DNA from: Flagellimonas sp. HMM57
GTDB taxonomy: Bacteria > Bacteroidota > Bacteroidia > Flavobacteriales > Flavobacteriaceae
Assembly (NCBI RefSeq): GCF_021390175.1
Contig: NZ_CP090004.1
Location: forward strand, 2,657,001-2,721,000
Direction of reading: 5' to 3'
Length of the DNA stretch: 64,000 nucleotides
Position 1 is the stretch's first letter. Every line of letters starts with the position of its first letter. Position numbers and translations under genes: made by a program. The notes below the pieces were generated by a model, which ran no database searches, was not told the DNA's origin, and saw only the letters and a list, made by a program, of their open reading frames with translations. Below are positions 1-7,231 of this stretch, in pieces.

Positions 1-117
1 TTGGTACTTTTTTACACAGGAACCTCTTTCATGTGGATAGCGTTTTTAAATAATAAGGCGAGTAAATGTGAAAGACGTTTTATTAAAAAATTATTCAGAA
101 GACAGCAAAATGGGTAG
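1..117 (+). CDS. C-terminal tail of an upstream gene, possibly a membrane protein (partial)
   Basis: The window opens in an open frame that runs to a TAG at 115-117. It encodes about 38 residues: a hydrophobic stretch (LVLFYTGTSFMWIAFL) followed by a strongly basic tail (KCERRFIKKLFRRQQNG). That is what the end of an inner-membrane protein with a cytoplasmic basic tail looks like. No family can be named from so little sequence, and a chance open frame is possible. Confidence 0.3.
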   Translation: MVLFYTGTSFMWIAFLNNKASKCERRFIKKLFRRQQNG

Positions 118-159
118 GAATAAATTAATGATAGGAGTTCTTCCAATTTCCCAATGCGT

Positions 160-167
160 TATTTTTG
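160..167 (+). promoter_or_regulatory. Candidate -7 box (TATTTTTG) upstream of the LytS-type kinase
   Basis: The octamer fits the Bacteroidota TAnnTTTG -7 consensus and lies 24 bp before the kinase ATG. No clear TTG -33 element sits at the usual 17-23 bp spacing, so support is weak. Confidence 0.3.
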
Positions 168-191
168 AATTAAGATATTGACCAACTACAT

Positions 192-1250
192 ATGGAATTG
201 AACAGTAGAACCAACAATCTTGTTTTCTGGACCTTACAATTTTTGGGGTGGGGTTTTCTAAGCTGTCTGTCTTTGATTATGCTGAAGAATAGTAGTACGG
301 AATTCTTGGTGTTCAACGTATTTGGTGGTATGTTCATTGGTATCGTATCCACATCGCTATTAAGATATTATTTGAAGCATAACCTTGCTTTTGATGATTT
401 TGGAACCAAAGAGATTATCAAGATTTTGTTAGCCGCACTGGTTGCATCTGGTATCTATGCACTGTTGAATCTCTCCCTTGGATACCTATATCATGAATAC
501 GGCCCAAAGATATCTGACGATGAGCTACAGATGTTGAAAATGTATGATACAACTGGGCTATTAATTTTCAGTTCCTTATTAATGGTGTTTTCATGGGTCA
601 TTTGTTATTTGGTCATCAAACTTTTGCTAAAACTCAACAAGGACAGAATTGAGCGGCTAGAACTGAATACCAATTTAAAACAGGCACAACTTAATACCTT
701 GAAAGGCCAGATTAACCCTCACTTTATGTTTAACAGTCTCAACAATATTCGAGGTTTAATGCTTGAGGATGTTGAACGATCAAGAGAGATGTTGACCAAA
801 CTCTCCGAAATCCTTCGGTATTCGCTTACCAAAAATAATAGTAATGCCATTTCGGTAGAAGAAGAGCTGGAAATGGTGGACAACTATATTGACCTCTCCA
901 AAATTCAATTTGAGGACCGGCTGGAGTTTGTCAAGGATGTTGATGAAGATACTTTGTCACTTCATATCCCGCCAATGATTATCCAGCTTCTTATAGAAAA
1001 TGCGGCAAAACATGGTATCTCCAATCTCAAAAGAGGAGGCAGAATCGTCTTGAGCCTAAAAAAGGAAGAGGATCAATTGATCATAGAAGTTAAAAATACA
1101 GGGAAACTCCAAATAGGTAAAAATACCACACAGTTAGGACTGAAAAATATAAGACAGCGTTTAAAACTGCTGTATGCAGATAAAGCTTCTTTTAATTTGA
1201 ACGAGGTTGCTGGTGAGGTCGTTGCCCATATAAAAATCCCTATGGTATGA
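192..1250 (+). CDS. LytS/YehU-family sensor histidine kinase
   Basis: A membrane sensor kinase of 352 residues. The N-terminal half (about 12-145) has four hydrophobic segments. A His_kinase domain (PF06580 type) follows, with the phospho-acceptor in QINPHFMFNSLNN (His177), and then a HATPase_c domain whose N-box is LLIENAAKHG near residues 265-275. The G-box is short (LGLKNIRQRL), as usual in this class. The stop overlaps the start of the LytTR regulator by 4 bp (ATGA), so the two are translationally coupled and should be a phosphorelay pair. The stimulus is unknown. The sensor region is only membrane helices, without a PAS, GAF or 5TM-5TMR domain that I can recognise. Confidence 0.9.
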   Translation: MELNSRTNNLVFWTLQFLGWGFLSCLSLIMLKNSSTEFLVFNVFGGMFIGIVSTSLLRYYLKHNLAFDDFGTKEIIKILLAALVASGIYALLNLSLGYLYHEYGPKISDDELQMLKMYDTTGLLIFSSLLMVFSWVICYLVIKLLLKLNKDRIERLELNTNLKQAQLNTLKGQINPHFMFNSLNNIRGLMLEDVERSREMLTKLSEILRYSLTKNNSNAISVEEELEMVDNYIDLSKIQFEDRLEFVKDVDEDTLSLHIPPMIIQLLIENAAKHGISNLKRGGRIVLSLKKEEDQLIIEVKNTGKLQIGKNTTQLGLKNIRQRLKLLYADKASFNLNEVAGEVVAHIKIPMV

Positions 1251-1972
1251 AGATAAGAGCCGTAATAGTGGAAGACTCAAGATTGGCCCGTAATGAGCTA
1301 AAAGAACTCATAAAAAAACACAGTGAGATCGAGCTGGTAGGAGAAGCTGAAAATGTTGATTCAGGATTCGAATTGATTCAGAAAGAAACCCCGGATTTAT
1401 TGTTTTTGGATATCAATATGCCAGAAAAAGATGGTTTTGAGCTTCTTGAAATGCTGGATGAGGTTCCCATCACCATATTTACCACTGCTTTTGATGAATA
1501 CGCTATAAAATCCTTTGAGTACAATGCCTTGGATTACCTTCTTAAACCAATAAACGAAAAACGTTTTGCTGTTGCTTTTGATAAGGTAAAGGCAAAATTG
1601 ACAAGCAATCAAGAGGATACGGTAAAGACAAAACAACTTTCGCGCAACAGTCAGATTTTTATCAAGGACGGAGAATCCTGCTGGCTTGTTAAAATTGGAG
1701 ATATTTCACATTTTGAAATCGTGGGGAACTATACCAGGGTGTTTTTTGAAGATAAGAAACCGCTGCTTTATAAATCACTTAACCAAGTTGAAGAAAAACT
1801 TCCTGAACAGTCTTTTTTTAGGGCAAACCGGCAACAAATCGTTAATACCAACTACATAGCCAATGTAGTGCCTTGGTTCAATGGTAAGTTGAAGCTGCAA
1901 ATGTATAACGGAGAAGAAATTGAGGTGTCGCGTAGACAATCCTATATCTTTAAAGATAAAATGAGTTTGTAG
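1247..1972 (+). CDS. LytTR-family DNA-binding response regulator
   Basis: A response regulator of 241 residues. The receiver domain (1-120) shows the acidic pair Glu9-Asp10, the phospho-acceptor Asp55 in LLFLDINMPEKDG, a Thr in IFTTAFDEYA and a Lys in LLKPI near 103. The C-terminal LytTR domain (about 135-240) includes FFRANRQQIVN and a final VSRRQ segment, typical of the beta-rich LytTR DNA-binding fold. It overlaps the kinase by 4 bp. In Flavobacteriia such pairs often regulate neighbouring membrane genes, and the next gene, 35 bp downstream on the same strand, is a plausible but unproven target. Confidence 0.92.
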   Translation: MKIRAVIVEDSRLARNELKELIKKHSEIELVGEAENVDSGFELIQKETPDLLFLDINMPEKDGFELLEMLDEVPITIFTTAFDEYAIKSFEYNALDYLLKPINEKRFAVAFDKVKAKLTSNQEDTVKTKQLSRNSQIFIKDGESCWLVKIGDISHFEIVGNYTRVFFEDKKPLLYKSLNQVEEKLPEQSFFRANRQQIVNTNYIANVVPWFNGKLKLQMYNGEEIEVSRRQSYIFKDKMSL

Positions 1973-2007
1973 TTAGGTTGTTACGATTAACAGTAAAACA
2001 AAAACCA

Positions 2008-3021
2008 ATGGATAGAATAGAAATTTCCAAAATCGCAATGGTATTCACGTTACCATTATTGATTGTTGGTACTTTGGTATTGCTAGTGAAATCAATCTGG
2101 TTCCAGCAAAACCCAAATTTATTGGCATTGGGAGTTACAATTGATTTGTTATTGATTACACCCTTAGTGTATTTTTTACTGGTTAGAAAAACAAGGATTC
2201 CAACAACCACAATTGTCCCTTTTCTAATCTTTGTAACCGTAGTTTGTTCGGTTATCCTTCCCAAAGAAAATCAATTGTATTTAGGACTGTTCAAAACTTG
2301 GTTGCTTCCAGTCATAGAATTGTCCATTCTGTCTTTTGTGCTTTATAAACTATATGGGGCAATAAAACTGTACAATGTGGAGAAACAATATTCTCTTGAT
2401 TTCTTCTCTACCCTCAAAAAAGTCTGTACTGAAATCCTCCCTAAAGCCATGGTCATGCCCGTTGTTATGGAAATCTCGGTTTTCTACTATGGTTTTTTGT
2501 ATTGGAAGAAAAGGGATTTTAAGGAAAATGAGTTTTCATACCATAAAAATTCGGGGACGATAACCTTGTTGGTTGCCATAATTTTCATTGTGACCATTGA
2601 AACTGTTGTTCTTCATATTATCATTGGCAAATGGAACACTATCGCTGCTTGGGTATTGACGTTTTTAAGTACGTATTCTGGAATTCAGATTTTAGGATTT
2701 TTAAAATCCATGCTAAAAAGGCCTATATCCATTGAAGGCGATAAGCTCCACCTGAGATATGGAATTATGAATGAATCCATTATCGATTTGAGCAATATTG
2801 ACGTTATTGAGTTGTCATCCAAGGAAATTGAATCGAACCATGAAACAAGAAAACTATCCTTCTTAGGTGATTTAGAGTCTCACAATATAATCATCCGATT
2901 AAAAAACGAAAACATGCTGACAGGTCTTTATGGAATTAAAAAGTCCTACAAGAATCTAGTTCTGTTTATAGATAACCCAATTACTTTTAGGAATAGCATT
3001 GAGATTGCCCTAACAAAATAA
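2008..3021 (+). CDS. Multi-spanning membrane protein with C-terminal PH-like domain
   Basis: I place the start at the ATG at 2008 (MDRIEISKIAM); an in-frame TTG at 1978 would add ten polar residues. The protein is 337 residues. About seven hydrophobic segments occupy 8-235. A soluble tail of about 100 residues (from KRPISIEGDKLHLRYG onwards) has the alternating beta-strand pattern of bacterial PH-like domains. It follows the LytTR regulator by 35 bp and probably shares its transcript. Similar flavobacterial proteins are sometimes labelled beta-carotene monooxygenase without support; I see no enzyme motif. The function is unknown. Confidence 0.7.
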   Translation: MDRIEISKIAMVFTLPLLIVGTLVLLVKSIWFQQNPNLLALGVTIDLLLITPLVYFLLVRKTRIPTTTIVPFLIFVTVVCSVILPKENQLYLGLFKTWLLPVIELSILSFVLYKLYGAIKLYNVEKQYSLDFFSTLKKVCTEILPKAMVMPVVMEISVFYYGFLYWKKRDFKENEFSYHKNSGTITLLVAIIFIVTIETVVLHIIIGKWNTIAAWVLTFLSTYSGIQILGFLKSMLKRPISIEGDKLHLRYGIMNESIIDLSNIDVIELSSKEIESNHETRKLSFLGDLESHNIIIRLKNENMLTGLYGIKKSYKNLVLFIDNPITFRNSIEIALTK

Positions 3022-3049
3022 CCTGTAAAAACTGAAAAAAGATAATCCC

Positions 3050-3835
3050 CTAAAGTGATTTCAGAAGACCTCCATCGATTGGAATATTGGTGCCAGTAAT
3101 GTAAGCGGACTTTTCTGAAGCTAAAAATGTGACCAAAAAGCCGTATTCCTCAGGGTCGCCAATGCGTTTTGAAGGAACCTGATTTTCCATGTTCGACCGA
3201 ACTTCCAATGCTGTAATCCCTAGCTTTTCCGCTTTTTTTGCGTTAAGTTGGGTGATACGGTCGGTATCAAAATAACCTGTAAGCACGTTGTTTACGGTTA
3301 TTCCATCTTTTGCAACATCAATAGAAAGACTTTTTGCCCAAGTCACTACGGCAGCCCTAATCGAATTTGAAAGCGCTAAATAATTTAGAGGTTCCCTGAC
3401 GGATATCGATGCCACATTGATGATTCTTCCCCATTGCTTTTTTTGCATGTGCTTCAAGGCAAGTTCTGTAGTAAAAACAACTGATTTGAACAGTAAATCA
3501 AACGCTTGTTGGTAATCCTCAACATTTTTTTCCAAAGCTCCTCCTGCTTCCGGACCTTGCGTGTTGTTCACCAATATATCGATCGTGTTTTCTTGGAAAA
3601 ATTTGGAAATCGTTGGTTTGAAGGTTTCAAAACTGGAAAAATCGACAACTACATAGTTGTGTTCTTGTCCTTGGTCGACATCAAATTCTGCAATAAGCTC
3701 CTTCATTTTGGCTTCATTTCGTGCCATTAAGGTTACATTGGCCCCACTTGCGGCCAATTGCCTTGCGATAGCTTCACCAATACCTTTGCTGCTCCCGCCA
3801 ACAAGAGCATTTTTTCCTGCTAAAGAAATTTTCAT
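3050..3835 (-). CDS. SDR-family oxidoreductase with an atypical catalytic site
   Basis: A Rossmann-fold short-chain dehydrogenase/reductase of 261 residues, the usual classical SDR length. The cofactor loop is GGSSKGIG (13-20), the NNxxG structural motif is NNTQG (90-94) and the catalytic-region Ser is Ser143 (VASIS). Aligning AAVVTWAKSL with the usual segment after YxxxK puts Ser156 where the catalytic Tyr belongs and Arg160 where Lys belongs. This is the LSNxxRA subgroup of FabG-like proteins rather than a standard reductase. It starts 1 bp after the cupin gene ends and so forms a two-gene operon with it. The substrate is unknown. Confidence 0.88.
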   Translation of the reverse strand: MKISLAGKNALVGGSSKGIGEAIARQLAASGANVTLMARNEAKMKELIAEFDVDQGQEHNYVVVDFSSFETFKPTISKFFQENTIDILVNNTQGPEAGGALEKNVEDYQQAFDLLFKSVVFTTELALKHMQKKQWGRIINVASISVREPLNYLALSNSIRAAVVTWAKSLSIDVAKDGITVNNVLTGYFDTDRITQLNAKKAEKLGITALEVRSNMENQVPSKRIGDPEEYGFLVTFLASEKSAYITGTNIPIDGGLLKSL

Positions 3836-3836
3836 A

Positions 3837-4148
3837 TTACTTGTATTCTTCTCTTGCTGGACTAAATATATCCATTAATTTACACGTAGTCAGTGCTTTC
3901 CCGCTATGAGGTACATTGGATGGGACAATGACCACATCGCCAGGTTGATATATAGCCTTATTCCCTCCCAAGGTAAACTCAAAACTGCCTTCCAGAACAT
4001 GCATTATTTGTTCGTGTACATGATAATGTTCTGGTACTTCGGCACCTTTTTCGACATCCCAAAATGCCCATGTCATTGATTCTCCATGCACCATTTTTCC
4101 ATGATAACCGGGCATGATTTCCTGTGATTGTATTTCTGATAAATTCAT
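3837..4148 (-). CDS. Small single-domain cupin protein
   Basis: A compact cupin_2 protein of 103 residues. Motif 1 is PEHYHVHEQIMHVLEG, giving two His and one Glu metal ligands. Motif 2 is GDVVIVPSNVPHSG, giving the last His. The whole protein is a single beta-barrel without other domains, as in small dioxygenase-like, sugar-isomerase-like or sensor cupins. It is the first gene of a two-gene minus-strand unit with the SDR protein. The pair may modify a small carbonyl or sugar compound, but nothing in the sequence identifies it. Confidence 0.85.
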   Translation of the reverse strand: MNLSEIQSQEIMPGYHGKMVHGESMTWAFWDVEKGAEVPEHYHVHEQIMHVLEGSFEFTLGGNKAIYQPGDVVIVPSNVPHSGKALTTCKLMDIFSPAREEYK

Positions 4149-4217
4149 TACTATTATTTACTCGAAAAATAGCAATAAGTGGTGAATAGAAGGATAAAAA
4201 CAGTGTTTTTTAAGACA

Positions 4218-6284
4218 TTATTCCCAATTTACGATCACAAATTCACACCTTCTGTTCCATTCGTGGTCTTCTTCGGTACAGGCATCCACGGTTTCACACT
4301 TTACGATAGGTTGGGATTCTCCATAACCTTTTGCGATTACCCTATTTTCATCAATTCCCTTGCTTACCAAATATTCCTTGACCGAATCCGCCCGCTTTTG
4401 AGATAATTGTTTGTTATAGCTAGCTCTACCTCGAATATCTGTATGGCTACCGATCTCTATGGTCATATTTGGATTTTTTTGCATCACGTCCAGCACTACT
4501 TTCAGACGCTCTCTGGATTCTCTTCTAAGGTACCAAAGGCTATAATCAAAATGGATTTCCTTGGTTTTGATTATTGTTCTGTTTTTCTCTTTGACTACGG
4601 CATCCTCTTTTTTGATTGCCTCCGCTATCTTTTTCTTCTTTCTTTTTTCTGCTTCTTCTTTTGCCTTCTTTTCTTGTAACAGCTGTTTTTCTTTTTCTTT
4701 TTCCGCTTCTGCTTGTTGTTGCTTTTCAATTTCTTTTAAGGAGAGCAGTTGCAGTGACCCATCAAAAGTTTTTTTGCGTTCCTTGCTGCTTCGTATAGTT
4801 TTGTTGTTGTCTTTGTATCCGTTTTGACTTCCGTGTACTGTAAAAAAGGAAGCGCAGGAAATATCAAACTTAAATGCTGCATTTTGATCGGTCAATACTT
4901 CTTTTATCATTTTGCCATCACCGTCCAATAATCGTATTGTCCCGTTTGGGATAGGTTCGTTAGTTGTTATATCGGTAAGTGTACCAGCAATGAACTGACC
5001 GCAATCTTCGATTAAAAGAGGTTTGGTTTCAATAAAGGAATAAATGTCATCGCTACCTTTTCCCGAGGGGCGGTTGGATGAGAAAAAACCTTCCTTGTCG
5101 GAATGAAATGAAATGGAAAAATCATCATAACCACTATTGACGGGCAAACCTAAATTGTCTGGTTGACCGTAAGTTCCAGCGTCATATTTTGAAATGAAGA
5201 TATCCAAAAGACCAAAGCCCGGATGCCCATTTGAAGCAAAGTAGAGATTGTTCTCCGTGTCCAAATGCGGAAACTGCTCCTTTTTATCCGTGTTTATTGT
5301 TGCTCCCAAATTTATTGGGTTCCCAAAAAGTCCATCTGAAAGTATGGATACTTTATAAAGGTCAAATGAGCCATAACCACCTGGACGGTCCGAAGCAAAA
5401 TAAAGCTGTGTTTCGTCTTTGTTCAATGCTGGGTGTTCCGAAGAAAAACCATCGTCATTAAATGGTAATGCGGTAATATTTATCCATTCCGTACCAGACC
5501 ATTCTGCGCTGTAAATCTTTAAGTTGGTGATTTTTTTGGAATCTGTTTTTTTCTTGCCCTTATTGAAATTATTTCTAGTAAAATATAGCGTCTTTCGGTC
5601 TTTGGTAATTGCAAAGGAACCCTCGTGCATTTTGGTGTTGATGTTGGGAGAAAGACCTTTACTAAAATTATCTTTCTGGTCTATTTTGTCCAGTGGATGT
5701 GAGTAAATATCCAGATAGTTTTGATTGTTCCATCGGTACAGTTTTTTAGCCTTGTCGCTGTTTTTCCTTGAAGCTGTGTAAAGCAGGTTGGAATCTATTT
5801 TGGCTGCCCCAAATTCGGATGTCTTAGTGTTTAAGGCAAGGTTCTCTATCGTAAAACGGTTACCAATTGCACTTATGTTTTCTAAATATTGAATGTCTCT
5901 GTTTAGCTTTTCGATTGCTAATGAGTCGTTTAATCCTATATAATACTCCCTTAATGCATTGTCTGCTTCATCATACTTTCCAATAGCTTTTAAGGACTGG
6001 TTAAGTTTGAAATAATAAGAAACATCAATGGCATTTCCAGATCTGGAAGTAACAGTTTTGTACCATCTTGCAGCCGAGTGCATATCGAATGTACGATAAT
6101 AGGAGTCTGCCAAATTCTTTAAGACCTGTTGGCTTCTATTGCTGGATAATGCTTTTTCGTACAACGGAATGGCATCGCTATAAAATGCTCTTTCAAAATA
6201 GGTGTTGGCGCGCTCCAATTCTTGTTGTGCAAGCATTGGATGCAAACTTAAACCGATGGTGAGGAAGAAGATAAGTTTTTTCAT
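4218..6284 (-). CDS. OmpA-family protein with TPR-like, PD40 and CarboxypepD regulatory domains
   Basis: A 688-residue periplasmic or outer-membrane-associated protein with a signal peptide ending at about LSLHPMLAQ. Order of regions: TPR-like helices (20-150, with NLADSYYRTFD), WD40-like PD40 strands (about 215-415, with LYFTRNNF, LYFASDRPGGYG and GFFSSNRPSG), a CarboxypepD-regulatory-like beta domain (about 425-505), a Lys/Glu-rich coiled segment (about 515-565), and a C-terminal OmpA peptidoglycan-binding domain (HTDIRGRASYN, LSQKRADSVKEYL). This architecture is typical of the OmpA proteins found beside PorP/SprF proteins and resembles PorE. It is the last gene of a three-gene unit and starts 3 bp after the PorP/SprF gene. 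It probably anchors the complex to peptidoglycan. Confidence 0.9.
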   Translation of the reverse strand: MKKLIFFLTIGLSLHPMLAQQELERANTYFERAFYSDAIPLYEKALSSNRSQQVLKNLADSYYRTFDMHSAARWYKTVTSRSGNAIDVSYYFKLNQSLKAIGKYDEADNALREYYIGLNDSLAIEKLNRDIQYLENISAIGNRFTIENLALNTKTSEFGAAKIDSNLLYTASRKNSDKAKKLYRWNNQNYLDIYSHPLDKIDQKDNFSKGLSPNINTKMHEGSFAITKDRKTLYFTRNNFNKGKKKTDSKKITNLKIYSAEWSGTEWINITALPFNDDGFSSEHPALNKDETQLYFASDRPGGYGSFDLYKVSILSDGLFGNPINLGATINTDKKEQFPHLDTENNLYFASNGHPGFGLLDIFISKYDAGTYGQPDNLGLPVNSGYDDFSISFHSDKEGFFSSNRPSGKGSDDIYSFIETKPLLIEDCGQFIAGTLTDITTNEPIPNGTIRLLDGDGKMIKEVLTDQNAAFKFDISCASFFTVHGSQNGYKDNNKTIRSSKERKKTFDGSLQLLSLKEIEKQQQAEAEKEKEKQLLQEKKAKEEAEKRKKKKIAEAIKKEDAVVKEKNRTIIKTKEIHFDYSLWYLRRESRERLKVVLDVMQKNPNMTIEIGSHTDIRGRASYNKQLSQKRADSVKEYLVSKGIDENRVIAKGYGESQPIVKCETVDACTEEDHEWNRRCEFVIVNWE

Positions 6285-6287
6285 GGC

Positions 6288-7223
6288 TTAATAAAATCTA
6301 GGAGATTTATCATATCCTTTTTTCAGACCTAAAAGGTCAAGGTCAAAGAGTGCAAAAATTTCATGGGACCCTGCATTGAAACTTCCCAAGTTGGATAGCG
6401 TATAATCATAGGCATATCCAATACGTATTGCAGGTACAACGGATATGTTGAACATGGCACTCACTGCATCTTCCAATCTATAGGACAGTCCACCTTCGAA
6501 TCTGTTATTGAACAAAACATTCACTGAAGTATCCAACGAAATAGGAGAGCCTGCAACCATTTTTGTCATGATGGATGGCTTTATTTTCAAATTTGGATTC
6601 AATTCGTAGATGTAACCAGAGGTGAAGAAAAGGTGTATTTCTTCTGAACCTATCCTATTTATTCCATCCCGATTTTCAAGATGTTTTGAAGTCAATAAAT
6701 TAGGTGCGGATACTCCGGCATAAAAATTGGGCCTTGTGTAAAAAGCACCAACGCCAACATTGGGGAAAATACTATTGACATTTTCGTTGAATGCTGCATC
6801 ATCTTGAAACTCGGGCAACCTAAAACCAGTAAAATTGGTTTCAAAATTTGTAATCCCTCCCTTAAGTCCCAAGGATAGGTTACTATCAGCATTCAACTTT
6901 AAGATATAGGCAAAATCAACATAAACATTGTTCTCTTTTAAAACACCATCACCAATATTGTCCGTTATAAGGGATATTCCTGTCTCAACTTTATCACTCA
7001 AAGGTGCATGGGCAAAAAATGTAAGTGTCTCGGGTGCGCCCTCTGCATTTTGCCATTGCGAACGAAAAAGGGTTCCAAAATTTATCATTCCCGTTTCATT
7101 GGTCGTATATGCGGGATTAATAATGCTCATGTTATACATGTACTGCGTGTACTGAGGATCTTGCTGTGATTTTATTCCCAGCGAACACAATAAAAATAAG
7201 AGTGCTATATATAGTTTTTTCAT
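6288..7223 (-). CDS. PorP/SprF family type IX secretion membrane protein
   Basis: A 311-residue outer-membrane beta-barrel protein with a signal peptide (cut after SLGIKSQ). The hallmark start of the mature protein is QDPQYTQYMYNMSIINPAYT, diagnostic of the PorP/SprF family. Later strands include GVGAFYTRPNFYAGVSAPNL and IRIGYAYDYTLSNLG. In Flavobacterium johnsoniae, SprF is needed to export the adhesin SprB, and paralogues sit next to their own type B substrates. Here the gene lies between a type B CTD protein (8 bp upstream) and the OmpA protein, so it is probably a dedicated partner of that substrate. Confidence 0.93.
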   Translation of the reverse strand: MKKLYIALLFLLCSLGIKSQQDPQYTQYMYNMSIINPAYTTNETGMINFGTLFRSQWQNAEGAPETLTFFAHAPLSDKVETGISLITDNIGDGVLKENNVYVDFAYILKLNADSNLSLGLKGGITNFETNFTGFRLPEFQDDAAFNENVNSIFPNVGVGAFYTRPNFYAGVSAPNLLTSKHLENRDGINRIGSEEIHLFFTSGYIYELNPNLKIKPSIMTKMVAGSPISLDTSVNVLFNNRFEGGLSYRLEDAVSAMFNISVVPAIRIGYAYDYTLSNLGSFNAGSHEIFALFDLDLLGLKKGYDKSPRFY

Positions 7224-7231
7224 GTCTTTGT

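Noticed and set aside
4407..4827. Several plus-strand hydrophobic frames
   Set aside because: They are the antisense of the Lys/Glu-rich coiled segment of the OmpA-family gene, which always gives Phe/Leu/Ser-rich frames on the other strand.
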